From assembly GCF_000317555.1 (NCBI RefSeq), contig NC_019745.1, forward strand, positions 1,798,001 to 1,862,000: a DNA stretch of 64,000 nucleotides. Direction: 5' to 3'. Under the pieces are notes generated by a model, which was not told where the DNA came from, ran no database searches, and worked only from the letters and a program-made list of their open reading frames with translations. The stretch comes from Gloeocapsa sp. PCC 7428 (lineage in GTDB: Bacteria > Cyanobacteriota > Cyanobacteriia > Cyanobacteriales > Chroococcidiopsidaceae). The number at the start of each line of letters is the position of its first letter. Position 1 is the first letter of the stretch. The position numbers and the translations under genes were made by a program. Positions 27,778 to 38,300 of the stretch are shown one piece after another.

Positions 27778-29307
27778 CTAAAGTCTGCGCCAGCGTCGTC
27801 CGTCGCGGTTGATTAGGGCTTCAGCTTCAGCGGGTTCCCACGTTCCGGCTTCGTACTGCGGAATACTCGCGGGGTCAGCGGGTGCATCCCAAGCGGCGAG
27901 TGCGGGAGTCACGACTTGCCACGCTACTTCGACTTCATCGGCGCGTGTAAACAAAGTTTGGTCGCCCATCATACAGTCTAGGAGGAGGCGATCGTATGCA
28001 TCCGAAGCAGCAAACCCGAAGGTTGAACCGTAGCTAAAGTCCATATCCACCGACCGAGTCCGCAAATCGGGTCCTGGCATTTTCACTTCAAAGCGCAGTG
28101 AAATTCCTTCATTCGGCTGAATTCGCATTGCCAGAATGTTTGTATTCATCTGCTGTGAAGCGGATTGAAAGATCAAATTTGGGACTTCGCGAAAATGAAT
28201 CGAAATTTCCGATACTTTCTTTGGCAAGCGCTTTCCGGTGCGTAAATAGAATGGTACGCCGTTCCAGCGCCAGTTATCGATCATAAACTTCATTGCCACA
28301 TAGGTGTTGGTAGTTGAGTTCGGATCGACACCTGGTTCCTCGCGGTATCCTGGAACTTTTTTGCCTTTCATCCACCCAGCGCTGTACTGTCCCCGCACTG
28401 CACACAAGTCTAAGTTTTGCACATCTGCTAAGCGCGTTGCTTGTAGAACTTTGACTTTCTCAGTCCGGAAACTCTCTGCATCGAGTGAATTTGGTGGTTC
28501 CATCGCCGTAAAGCAAAATAGTTGCATCAAGTGATTTTGCAACATATCGCGCAATGCGCCAGCGGTTTCGTAGTAGCCTGCACGGTCTTCTACGCCTACG
28601 GTTTCAGCAACTGTGATTTGCACGTGATCGACAAACTGACGATTCCACAGCGGCTCAAAAATCGCGTTGGCAAAGCGAAAGACCAACAGATTTTGCACCG
28701 TTTCTTTACCTAAGTAGTGGTCGATGCGGTAAACCTGTTCTTCGCGACAGACTTTCTGCACAATGCGGTTGAGCGATCGCGCCGAAGCTAAATCTCGTCC
28801 AAAGGGTTTTTCAATCACCAAACGATGCTTTACAGGATCGCTAAGCATTCCTGCTTGTCCGAGTTGCTCAATTGCTTCGGGGAAGAATTTTGGTGCGACT
28901 GAAAGATAAAATACGCGGTTGCCTTGCGTACCGCGCTTGCCATCAAGTTCGCTTAACAACTCTTTAAGCTTTTGATAGCTTTTAGGGTTATCTATATCAC
29001 CTGGGCAGTAAAATAATCCTTGAGAAAATTCTTGCCACAGTTCTTCGCGACCAAGACCGTCGGAAAATTGCTCGATCCCTTCGCGCATTTGTTCGCGGAA
29101 GTAGTCGTGACTCCAATCTCGACGGGCGACACCAACAATTGTTGTTTCTGGGGGAATGCGTCGTTCGCGGCGTAGTTTGTAAAGTGCTGGAACCAACTTG
29201 CGCTGGGTAAGATCCCCTGATGCTCCAAAAATGACCAGAATTTGAGGTTCTGGCATTCTTTCCTGTTGCAACCCTACGCGCAGCGGATTTTCTAGCAGCG
29301 TGACCAT
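27778..29307 (-). CDS. zwf: Glucose-6-phosphate 1-dehydrogenase
   Basis: Zwf commits glucose-6-phosphate to the oxidative pentose phosphate route, making NADPH in the dark. The NAD(P)-binding loop is [20 protein letters not shown]; the substrate and catalytic segment is [14 protein letters not shown]. The ATG at 29307 ([20 protein letters not shown]) is chosen over the slightly longer frame because this N-terminus is conserved in cyanobacteria, giving 509 residues. It is third in the four-gene OPP cluster. Confidence 0.96.
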   Translation of the reverse strand: MVTLLENPLRVGLQQERMPEPQILVIFGASGDLTQRKLVPALYKLRRERRIPPETTIVGVARRDWSHDYFREQMREGIEQFSDGLGREELWQEFSQGLFYCPGDIDNPKSYQKLKELLSELDGKRGTQGNRVFYLSVAPKFFPEAIEQLGQAGMLSDPVKHRLVIEKPFGRDLASARSLNRIVQKVCREEQVYRIDHYLGKETVQNLLVFRFANAIFEPLWNRQFVDHVQITVAETVGVEDRAGYYETAGALRDMLQNHLMQLFCFTAMEPPNSLDAESFRTEKVKVLQATRLADVQNLDLCAVRGQYSAGWMKGKKVPGYREEPGVDPNSTTNTYVAMKFMIDNWRWNGVPFYLRTGKRLPKKVSEISIHFREVPNLIFQSASQQMNTNILAMRIQPNEGISLRFEVKMPGPDLRTRSVDMDFSYGSTFGFAASDAYDRLLLDCMMGDQTLFTRADEVEVAWQVVTPALAAWDAPADPASIPQYEAGTWEPAEAEALINRDGRRWRRL

Positions 29308-29406
29308 AGTGTTTCTAAAGGTTTTATATACTTGATTCAACAATTAGCAATTAGCAACTAGCAGTTTACCTTGCCCACTAATTGCTAATTGCTCACAGCT
29401 AACTGC

Positions 29407-30570
29407 TTAAACAGGGGATAATTTGCTTACCTTTTGTTCTAAAGATTCCATCAACGATTGGAAAGGTGTAACAAATTTGTCAATACCTTCGACGAGTAAT
29501 TCATCCATTACTTCATCAAGGTCGATGTTAATTTCTGGGTTTTTGAGGTTCTCAATCAATTGATAAGATTCTTCAATCCCAGTCTCGATGCGGTTATCAA
29601 CATTGCAGTGGTCAGCACAGGCTTCGATCGTGTTTGGTGGGAGAGTATTGACCGTATCAGGACCGATTAATTCATCGACGTACATCACATCGCTGTATTT
29701 GGGGTCTTTAGTGCTGGTACTTGCCCATAATAGCCGCTGAATTTTACCACCTTTTTCTTGCAGTGCTTTCCAGCGGTCACTACCAAAAATCTCTTTGTAT
29801 TTCTGATAGGCAATTTTAGCGTTAGCGATCGCGACTTTACCTTTGATGGCTTCGAGTTTCGCTTTATGGCTCAAATCGTCGATTCCTTGCTCTAGTTTTT
29901 CATCAATGCGCTTATCGATGTTGCTATCGATGCGGCTGAGAAAGAAACTTGCGACTGAGGCGATATTGCTGATATCTTTACCTTCAGCTACGCGCTTTTC
30001 TAGACCGCGAATATATGCCCAAGCTGTTTCAACATAGCTATCTACTGAAAACAGCAGCGTAACGTTAACATTAATTCCTTCTGCAATAACTTGCTCAACT
30101 GCTGGTAAGCCTTCTTTGGTACCAGGAATTTTGATCATGACATTTTCCCGACCAATTTCTCGGTAGTAACGCTTGGCTTCCTTGACAGTTGCTTCGGTGT
30201 CGTGTGCGATCGTGGGTGGAACTTCAATACTTACGTAGCCATCAAGACCGTTCGAGGCTTCATATACAGGGCGTAAAATATCGCACGCATTACGAATATC
30301 TTCAAAAATCAGTGATTCGTAGATTTTGTATGTTGGTAACTCCGCCTTGATCCCCGCTTCGATATCTGCGTCGTAGATGACGTTACCATTAATTGCTTTT
30401 TCAAAAATTGCTGGGTTTGAGGTGATACCACAAATTCCACCATTTTCAATTAGCTGTTTGAGTTCGCCTGATTGAATCATGTCACGAGTCAAGTTATCCA
30501 TCCAGATACTTTGACCGTACTCTTTGATTTCGATCAAGTGATTAGCAGGTTTTCTTGCTTGATCAGTCAT
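29407..30570 (-). CDS. tal: Transaldolase
   Basis: Transaldolase moves a three-carbon unit between sugar phosphates. The 387-residue form is the longer type found in cyanobacterial OPP clusters, starting with IKEYGQSIWMDNLTRDMIQS. The Schiff-base Lys lies in NVMIKIPGTKEGLPA; GGICGITSNPAIFEKAI is also conserved. It lies between fbp and zwf, with gaps of 66 and 99 bases. Confidence 0.96.
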   Translation of the reverse strand: MTDQARKPANHLIEIKEYGQSIWMDNLTRDMIQSGELKQLIENGGICGITSNPAIFEKAINGNVIYDADIEAGIKAELPTYKIYESLIFEDIRNACDILRPVYEASNGLDGYVSIEVPPTIAHDTEATVKEAKRYYREIGRENVMIKIPGTKEGLPAVEQVIAEGINVNVTLLFSVDSYVETAWAYIRGLEKRVAEGKDISNIASVASFFLSRIDSNIDKRIDEKLEQGIDDLSHKAKLEAIKGKVAIANAKIAYQKYKEIFGSDRWKALQEKGGKIQRLLWASTSTKDPKYSDVMYVDELIGPDTVNTLPPNTIEACADHCNVDNRIETGIEESYQLIENLKNPEINIDLDEVMDELLVEGIDKFVTPFQSLMESLEQKVSKLSPV

Positions 30571-30636
30571 TGCTATTCTCTCCTGTCTCGATTATTTTTA
30601 ACGACAAATGTAAAATCTTTTACTTGCTCCTCGCCC

Positions 30637-31716
30637 CTATTGTGGTACGCGGGAACGAGCCATCATTGTTTTTTCGCTTTGTTCTTTTGCTTGTTGCTGA
30701 ATAAATGACTCTACTAACGCAACGTTTTCCTTACTTCCAATAATCAAAGGTGTGCGTTGATGAAGTTGTTCGGGTACTACGTCTAAAATTTCCTGGGTTC
30801 CCGTACTTGCTCTTCCACCTGCTTGTTCAATCAGAAAAGCTAAAGGAGCAGACTCGTATAACAAACGAATTTTACCATCAGGTTTTTTTGTCGTTCCTGG
30901 GTAGAGAAACACGCCACCTTGCACCAAAACTCGGTGAATATCACTCACCATAGCTCCACTGTAGCGCGCTGTATAACCTTCTGTACGATGTACGTAGCGG
31001 ATATACTCGCGAATTGATTCTTCCCACTGCCAGAAGTTACCTTCATTAACGCTGTATACGGCTCCTTTTTCGGGAATTTGAATATTTTCTTCGGTTAAAA
31101 TAAACTCGCCTAAACTAGGGTCAAGCGAAAACGAGTGTACGCCTTTGCCGATCGAGTACACGAGCATCGTACTAGGACCATAAAGAATGTATCCTGCGGC
31201 AATTTGTTTGCGACCACTTTGTAATAAGTCAGTTGCTGCGCCATCGCTGTCGTCTCCTTCTTGCTGTCTAATTGCAAAAATGGAGCCTAAGCTTAAGTTA
31301 ATATCTGTATTCGAGGAGCCATCAATGGGGTCGTAAAGTAGTGTATAACGACCTATTGGGCAGTTTTCTGGAATGTAGTAAGGTTTTTCCATTTCCTCGG
31401 AAGCTAAGCGACAAACTAGACCACTTTGCTTAAATACCGAGATGAAAACATCGTTCGCATAGACATCCATCTTTTTGACGGATTCACCTTGAACATTAAC
31501 GTCTCCCGTAAAGCCCAAGACACCTTCCATTAAACCTGCACGGCTAAGACGTCGGGCAATAAGCTTACCAGCCAGGGCGATGCGATTCATCAAGGCGCTG
31601 AGGTCTTGTGCATCCGGCGAGAAGCTTTGGAGTTGCTGTAATACATGCCGTGACAAAGTTGTACAATCGCGATCCAGCGCGTACTCGTAGTCTAGTGGTT
31701 GTTGCGCTTCAGCCAT
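30637..31716 (-). CDS. fbp: Class I fructose-1,6-bisphosphatase
   Basis: A 359-residue class I FBPase with the metal-binding signature [20 protein letters not shown]. Also conserved are [38 protein letters not shown] and [18 protein letters not shown]. It hydrolyses fructose-1,6-bisphosphate for gluconeogenesis and the Calvin or OPP cycles. It is the first gene of fbp-tal-zwf-opcA, and the promoter for the cluster should lie in 31717-32108. AGGGAGA precedes the ATG. Confidence 0.96.
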   Translation of the reverse strand: MAEAQQPLDYEYALDRDCTTLSRHVLQQLQSFSPDAQDLSALMNRIALAGKLIARRLSRAGLMEGVLGFTGDVNVQGESVKKMDVYANDVFISVFKQSGLVCRLASEEMEKPYYIPENCPIGRYTLLYDPIDGSSNTDINLSLGSIFAIRQQEGDDSDGAATDLLQSGRKQIAAGYILYGPSTMLVYSIGKGVHSFSLDPSLGEFILTEENIQIPEKGAVYSVNEGNFWQWEESIREYIRYVHRTEGYTARYSGAMVSDIHRVLVQGGVFLYPGTTKKPDGKIRLLYESAPLAFLIEQAGGRASTGTQEILDVVPEQLHQRTPLIIGSKENVALVESFIQQQAKEQSEKTMMARSRVPQ

Positions 31717-32108
31717 GTTTCTTCTCCCTAGGTTTGTGGATCGCGTGTAAAAATCTTCGCGATCGCCAAGTTTGCGCCAAGTATAAACGCGTCTTACTCG
31801 TGAGCGATCGAGCTATAGTTGAGTTATGCAATCGCCCTTAATTTCTATATTAAGAAGGGATTTCAATTGTGAAATCTGACTTTGGGTTAACTCACCCTAG
31901 TTCAAGCTTCACTGCTGACAATTTCAATTCACCGTATCTTACGCTGAATTTTACTCTTTTTAAGCTCGCAGGCACGTTACACTTAAGCTTAAATTCAGCT
32001 TAATGACTGCAAAGTTAGGGAAGTTTGATAAATTGCTCTTTAAAAAGCCACGAGGGGCAAAGCAACGCCTCACCCCTCATAATTAACGGTTCGTGCCTTT
32101 AGCAGAAA
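31717..32108. other. Intergenic region upstream of the fbp-tal-zwf-opcA cluster
   Basis: This 392-bp region separates cysC from fbp on the minus strand and should carry the OPP cluster promoter. It has HIP1 sites near 31761 and 31804 and an AGCTTAAATTCAGCTTAA direct repeat at about 31984-32001. No gene was found. Confidence 0.45.
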
Positions 32109-32666
32109 TTAAATCACGTACTCAAGTTGGGGTTTTTCGGAAACATATTCTCTTTGTTGTAGTTCCGCTATAACTTTAGTCACACTTTCTTCAACGGTTT
32201 CTTCGGCGGTGTAACAAATGATATCTGGGGTTAAGGGTTCTTCGTAAGGATCGTCAATTCCTGTAAAAGCGCGAATCTCACCCGCCCTTGCCATCGCATA
32301 CAATCCTTTTACATCACGCATTTCACATACTTCTAGCGGAGCATTGACATATACTTCAACAAAATTATTGGTTGTGCGACGTAGTTCATCTCTGGCTGCG
32401 CGGTAGGGACTGACTACAGCTGCAATGACAATCACGCCGTTGCGACTCAAGAGATTAGCGACGAAGCCTATCCGTCGAATATTTGTGTCTCGGTCTTCTC
32501 GGCTAAAGCCTAAACCTTTGGAAAGGTTGGTTCTGACAACATCGCCATCGAGTAACTCTACTAAACAGCCACGTTCTTTGAGTTCGCGCTCGATTCCTTT
32601 AGCAAGAGTTGTTTTGCCCGAACCACTCAACCCAGTTAGCCACAAGATTAAACCTTTGTTATTCAT
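32109..32666 (-). CDS. cysC: Adenylylsulfate (APS) kinase
   Basis: CysC phosphorylates APS to PAPS in sulfate assimilation. The 185-residue length is normal. Walker A is LTGLSGSGKTTLAKGIE; GLGFSREDRDTNIRRIGFVA and FVEVYVNAPLEVCEMRDVKG are family motifs, and IDDPYEEPLTPDI closes the substrate site. No other sulfur genes are adjacent. Its relation to the sulfotransferase stub at 7544 is only thematic. Confidence 0.95.
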   Translation of the reverse strand: MNNKGLILWLTGLSGSGKTTLAKGIERELKERGCLVELLDGDVVRTNLSKGLGFSREDRDTNIRRIGFVANLLSRNGVIVIAAVVSPYRAARDELRRTTNNFVEVYVNAPLEVCEMRDVKGLYAMARAGEIRAFTGIDDPYEEPLTPDIICYTAEETVEESVTKVIAELQQREYVSEKPQLEYVI

Positions 32667-33348
32667 TGTTAATTGCTGAGAGCTTGCTCAATGTATTGAT
32701 GATGAAAGAGGATAAATCTTGACTCGTACGCTATTTAACTCACATCTGTATTTACGGTAACTATGTCAGAAAAGTTCCACATCCAGCACTCAATTTGCAA
32801 ATTATGAAAGCTTACTATCTAAAGAGTGGCAACGGCGATCGCTTTCATATCTACTATTAGACATCTTGTATGAATCGAAACGTAGTGTATTGTTCGCGTA
32901 GCGTTGCTGTCCGAGAGATTTAGTGTCGCCCTTGAGCGAGAACGTTGCGGCTCAATATTATATACAAAGTATTCACGGTATTCACGCAGGAGGTCTACTC
33001 ATCTACTTTGAGTTTGGCGATTTTCAGCAATTGCTTTACACAATAGGATTGTGAGTTCAAACCGGCTTATTTTTAGAAAGTAATGTCCTTTTTTATTTGG
33101 TTCTTTTGAAGATTAATCTTATCTCAACTTGGTCGATAAAGAGTAAAGTTTAACCATGAGTAGGTAAGCATAATCTTCAGAAAAAGTATGTCTTAGAAAT
33201 AACATTATTGATACAACAAACTGCGTACTGATTTTTCATGACGGATTGACTGATTGGAAATACGATTTTGTGAAAGCTCCGCTTTATCGTTAGAATTCTG
33301 AAAACGCCATAAGTTACTTTCTGGTGACTCGTCGCACCTCCTTGAACC
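32667..33348. other. 682-bp intergenic region with a dispersed GCAGGAGGTCTACT motif
   Basis: No gene was recognised. The interval contains a HIP1-like GGCGATCGC near 32835 and the motif ATTCACGCAGGAGGTCTACT at 32980-32999, which recurs with one change at 40293-40312. A region at 32892-32950 has GTAGCGTTGCT and GAACGTTGCGG segments like those at 7784-7800. It may hold remnants of small dispersed repeats. Confidence 0.45.
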
Positions 33349-33735
33349 ATGCTCAGTGATATTTTTCCGTTTAAATTCGATATCAATGCTACAACGATCG
33401 CCGGAGCGAGTTTGTGGTCTTTGGCTTTGTATCTGGGGTTTTCGCCTGTTAGTGAGTGGGTAATCGATCAACTCAATCGCTGGTTTAATTTTGCCGAGCG
33501 ATCGCTTTACAGCAGCGAAACTGAATTTGAGAAAACCCGCGTTGCCAGGGAATCGCAAAACGCTTTCTACGCCTCACTTTTTAGCATTGTGCCCTTTCTG
33601 ATTGTCGGTAGCTTATGCAACTATGGTGTCGAAATTGGCTTAGGTAAAAGCTGGGCAATCAGCATGGGAATTCTCGCGTGCATGGGTTGCGGGGTGTATG
33701 AACTAGGGCGACGCGATGGTCAGTCTTCGAGATAG
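33349..33735 (+). CDS. Cyanobacterial membrane protein of unknown function
   Basis: A 128-residue protein with an N-terminal hydrophobic segment (ATTIAGASLWSLALYLGF) and two more near residues 70-115 (FSIVPFLIVGSLCNYGV and SWAISMGILACMGCGVY), separated by a charged loop (RSLYSSETEFEKTRVARESQ). It looks like a conserved small cyanobacterial membrane protein, but no named family was identified. It stands alone, convergent with the LpxB-like gene. Confidence 0.65.
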   Translation: MLSDIFPFKFDINATTIAGASLWSLALYLGFSPVSEWVIDQLNRWFNFAERSLYSSETEFEKTRVARESQNAFYASLFSIVPFLIVGSLCNYGVEIGLGKSWAISMGILACMGCGVYELGRRDGQSSR

Positions 33736-33856
33736 CTGTTATAGCAGGGATCAAAGATCAGAGAATATTCATTCATTGATACTTGAGTGTTGCGTCACAA
33801 CCCATCTCGACACACATCTTTATCTATCGTTAAAACCCTGAGTGCTGACCTCTTTC

Positions 33857-35140
33857 TTAATCAATAACTTCTTTGACGATGCTGGCTAGTTTTTGGGCTG
33901 CGCCAGATTCGCCGCGAATGTGACGAAGTTGTTCGCGCATGGCTGCAAGTTTTTCAGGATGATTTAAGTAATCTAAGGCAAGTTCTGCGACGGCGTGCGG
34001 TTGTAAATTGCCGACAAGTTCGGGAACAACTTCAGACTTTGCCCAAATATTAGGCCATGCGAGTAACCCTAAGCGTCTTAATGCTAGCCAATTAATTGTT
34101 TTTGCCATGCTAGAGCCAACAACTGGTAAATTTGCTAATAGTCCTGGAAGTCCATCCCAAGCCCGCATCGCATCGAGTTGCTGCGTAGGAAGTAATACAA
34201 TCATTGGCACAGCTAAAGCGCCTAATTCTGCCGTGTTCGCGCCGACAGTTGTTAAGCACAGACTGCACTCGGCAAGTAAGTCATACGCAGGGAACCGCGT
34301 TTCTAGCTTGATACGCAATCCGCTATTTGTTTTTAAAAATGGGCGCGCCTCGGTTGTAATAAGTTCAGCACTAACGCCGCCTAAATGCTCAATCATCGAA
34401 TTGAACTGTGGATGAGCAAACTGAGCTAAAGTTTCCAAATCGAGTGTAGGCGCGACAGGAATCACAAATTCTGTTTCAGGTTTTTGAGCGTGGATATGCT
34501 GCGCGATCGCCAACGCTAACGGTACACCTTGCGTTAATTTTGCAGGTTTTGACCCTGGTAATAAACCAATCAATTGTTTGTATTGCTTTGCCTTGAAATA
34601 ATCCTCGGTTTGGGCAAGGCAATGACTTGCCGCTGTTGCCATTAAATCGCCAACAACCGTGAATTTATGGGCATATTTCGCAGGAATGCGCGAAATCAAT
34701 TCAGCTTTCATCACACCAAAGCGATCGATCCAGCGATACCATCGCGCGTCCCATTCGGCATAAATAACGGTGCGGTAGCCGAGACGTTTGCCAATCACAA
34801 CCGGAAAAAATTGATCCCCACCCAGAAAGAGAACGACACCGTGCTTGCGCCAATCCCAATTTGCGGCAGTTTTACCTGTTAAAAGAAATTGCCAGAAATG
34901 CTCTGCGGCTTGAACGCGATCGACTTCTGGATAACTTTGTGCGATCGCTGCTTCTTTACCGCTTGCATTCGGACACGGCGACAAAATGACAGAAATGCGG
35001 ACTTGAGCGCGATCGCCTTTGGTGCTGCGTGCAGCGCAATCGCTTCCTAATTGTTGACGCAATGCTTGGACAACCGGACGCACCCACGTTGTAATTTCTC
35101 CTGGACCATTCGAGAGAATTAAAATATCAATCGCTGACAT
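33857..35140 (-). CDS. Lipid-A-disaccharide synthase-related protein (LpxB-like)
   Basis: A 427-residue protein related to the LpxB glycosyltransferase. Features are the N-terminal ILILSNGPGEITTWVRPVVQ, ISVILSPCPNASGKEAAIA, LFLGGDQFFPVVIGKRLGYR, LLPGSKPAKLTQGVPLALA and LTTVGANTAELGALAVPMIV, the last resembling the nucleotide-sugar site of LpxB. It corresponds to the cyanobacterial and algal 'LpxB-related' family rather than LpxB itself; its substrate is unknown. Residues 33-44 (SDCAARSTKGDR) are an in-frame insertion encoded by a 35-bp repeat, see that entry. Without it the chain would run LG directly into AQVRISVIL. Confidence 0.8.
   Translation of the reverse strand: MSAIDILILSNGPGEITTWVRPVVQALRQQLGSDCAARSTKGDRAQVRISVILSPCPNASGKEAAIAQSYPEVDRVQAAEHFWQFLLTGKTAANWDWRKHGVVLFLGGDQFFPVVIGKRLGYRTVIYAEWDARWYRWIDRFGVMKAELISRIPAKYAHKFTVVGDLMATAASHCLAQTEDYFKAKQYKQLIGLLPGSKPAKLTQGVPLALAIAQHIHAQKPETEFVIPVAPTLDLETLAQFAHPQFNSMIEHLGGVSAELITTEARPFLKTNSGLRIKLETRFPAYDLLAECSLCLTTVGANTAELGALAVPMIVLLPTQQLDAMRAWDGLPGLLANLPVVGSSMAKTINWLALRRLGLLAWPNIWAKSEVVPELVGNLQPHAVAELALDYLNHPEKLAAMREQLRHIRGESGAAQKLASIVKEVID
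35009..35043 (-). repeat. 35-bp HIP1-ended repeat inside the LpxB-like gene
   Basis: Read on the coding strand it begins GCGATTGCGCTGCACGCAGC and ends GGCGATCGC. A copy of the same length with four differences lies in the methyltransferase gene at 41541-41575, in the same reading frame and orientation relative to its gene. Confidence 0.85.
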
Positions 35141-35355
35141 TATTTACTTATATTTTCGATAATTTTTATTAATTAGACAGAAGTCACGACTTGATTAGTT
35201 GTCAACAAATAAGAAGAATTATTTCAACTTATTTATCAAATTGTGTCAGTTAAGCGCGGAAATTCTCGGCAGGTAAGCATTTTCTGGTAAAAAACACTTC
35301 ATAGCCTAAAAAAGAGAACACAGAACACGCATTGTTATTAAGGAGCCTTACCTGA

Positions 35356-38300
35356 ATGTTTACACACGTCAAGTCCACCATTCGTCACATTGCTCCTGAA
35401 AGCCTCCAGGGACGTTCTTTAGTCAAGGTGGTCTATGTCGTGCTTGAGTCACAGTACCAAAGTGCGTTATCGCAAGCGGTACGCACAATTAATGCAAACA
35501 ACTCATCTGTGGCTATTGAAATTAGCGGCTACTTGGTTGAAGAACTCCGAGACGCAGGAAACTACGAGGACTTCAAACGTGACGTTGCCGAGGCAAATAT
35601 ATTTATCGCTTCATTAATTTTTATCGAAGATCTAGCTGACAAAGTTGTCGCCGCTGTTGAACCACACCGCGATCGCTTAGATGCAGCGGTTGTATTCCCC
35701 TCAATGCCGCAAGTGATGCGCCTTAACAAAATGGGTAGCTTCTCGATGGCACAGTTAGGGCAATCAAAAAGTGCGATCGCGCAATTTATGCGCAAGCGTA
35801 AAGAAAAATCTGGCTCGTCGTTCCAAGATGGAATGCTCAAGCTGTTGCAGACGCTACCAAAAGTGCTGAAGTACCTACCTATGGACAAAGCACAAGACGC
35901 GCGTAACTTTATGCTCAGCTTTCAGTATTGGTTGGGTGGTTCTGCCGAAAACTTGGAAAACTTCTTGCTGATGTTGGCAGATAAATACGTACCTTCATTG
36001 CAGCAAAAGGTAAAATTCCAAGATCCCGTAACGTATCCTGATATGGGAATTTGGCACCCGCTAGCACCACAAATGTTTGAGGATGTCAAGGAATATTTCA
36101 ACTGGTACAACAGCCGTAAAGATATTCCTGCGGATCTCAAAGATCCCTTAGCTCCGTGCGTTGGTTTAGTATTGCAGCGTACGCACCTGGTGACGGGTGA
36201 TGATGCGCATTACGTGGCAATGGTGCAAGAAATCGAAGCAATGGGCGCGCGAGTGATTTCGGTGTTTGCTGGCGGTTTGGACTTCTCTAAACCTGTGGAT
36301 GCTTATTTTTATGATCAGGGGCGAGGAGCGAGGAGCGAGGAGCGAGGGGAAGGGTTTCCAATAGTTGATGTGGTGATTTCGCTGACGGGGTTTGCGCTCG
36401 TTGGTGGTCCTGCACGCCAAGATCATCCGAAAGCAATTGAGTCGCTCAAGCGTTTGAATCGTCCGTACATGGTGGCATTGCCATTAGTGTTTCAAACTAC
36501 CGAAGAGTGGCAAGATAGCGATTTAGGATTGCACCCGATTCAAGTCGCGTTGCAAATTGCGATCCCCGAACTCGATGGCGCGATTGAACCGATTATTTTA
36601 TCAGGAAGAGACGGCACAACCGGAAAAGCGATCGCCCTGCAAGATCGCATCGAAGCTGTCGCGCAACGAGCATTAAAATGGGCAAACTTGCGGCGCAAGC
36701 CAAAACTACAAAAGCGCGTAGCAATTACTGTCTTTAGCTTCCCACCGGATAAAGGTAATGTGGGAACAGCGGCGTATCTTGATGTGTTTGGCTCAATTTA
36801 TGAAGTGATGCAGTCATTGCAGCGGAATGGCTACGACGTGCAGAACTTGCCAGAATCTGCCGAAAAGCTGATGCAAGAAGTGATTCACGACGCGCAAGCG
36901 CAGTATAGTAGCCCTGAACTCAATATTGCCTATCGGATGTCAGTTCCGCAATACGAGGAGCTTACACCTTATTCAGAAAGATTAGAGGAAAATTGGGGAC
37001 CACCGCCAGGACATCTTAATAGCGATGGGCAAAATCTGCTGATTTACGGCAAACACTTCGGTAACGTCTTTATCGGCGTACAGCCAACATTTGGTTACGA
37101 AGGCGATCCAATGCGGTTGTTGTTCTCGCGATCCGCAAGTCCGCATCATGGTTTTGCGGCTTACTACACGTATTTAGAGCGTGTTTGGCAAGCTGACGCG
37201 GTGTTGCACTTCGGTACGCATGGCTCGTTAGAATTCATGCCAGGAAAACAGATTGGGATGTCTGGCGAGTGCTATCCTGATAACTTAATCGGTACGATTC
37301 CGAATGTGTACTACTACGCGGCGAATAACCCCAGCGAAGCCACAATCGCCAAACGCCGCAGCTACGCGGAAACGATTTCTTACTTGACTCCCCCTGCCGA
37401 AAATGCTGGGTTATATAAAGGGTTGAAGGAACTAAGTGAACTAATCGCTTCGTATCAAACGCTCAAAGACAGCGGACGCGGAATTCCGATCGTGAATACG
37501 ATTATGGATAAGTGCCGCGTTGTCAATTTGGATAAAGATATTGCTTTACCCGAAACCGATGCGAAGGATATGTCGGCGGAAGAACGCGATGGAATTGTCG
37601 GTTCGGTGTATCGTAAGCTGATGGAAATCGAGTCGCGACTTTTACCGTGTGGTTTGCACGTAATTGGTAAACCACCGACAGCCGAAGAAGCGATCGCAAC
37701 TTTAGTGAATATCGCCGGACTCGATCGCCCAGAAGAAGAAATTCTGAGTCTACCTCGAATTATTGCGAATAGCATTGGTCGCGATATTGATGAAATTTAT
37801 CGCAATAGCGATCGCGGTATGCTCGAAGACGTGCAATTGTTGCAAGAAATCAGCCTCGCGACACGTGATGCACTCAGCGCCTTAGTCAAAGCGCAAACCG
37901 ATGCAGATGGACGAGTTTCCAAGGTTTCTAAACTCAATTTCTTCAACATGGGTAAAAAAGAGCCTTGGTTAGAAGCATTGCATCAAGCAGGCTACCCCAA
38001 AGTTGATCCCCAAGCGTTGAAACCGCTGTTCGAGTATCTCGAATTCTGCTTGCAACAAGTTGTCGCCGATAACGAACTGGGTGCTTTACTCAAAGCCCTC
38101 GAAGGCGAATACGTCCTTCCTGGACCTGGCGGCGATCCAATTCGCAATCCTGATGTGCTTCCCACTGGCAAAAACATCCACGCCCTCGATCCCCAATCGA
38201 TCCCCACAACTGCTGCGGTACAATCTGCTAAAATTGTTGTCGATCGCCTCATAGCACGGCAAAAAGCCGATAATGGCGGTCAATATCCCGAAACGATCGC

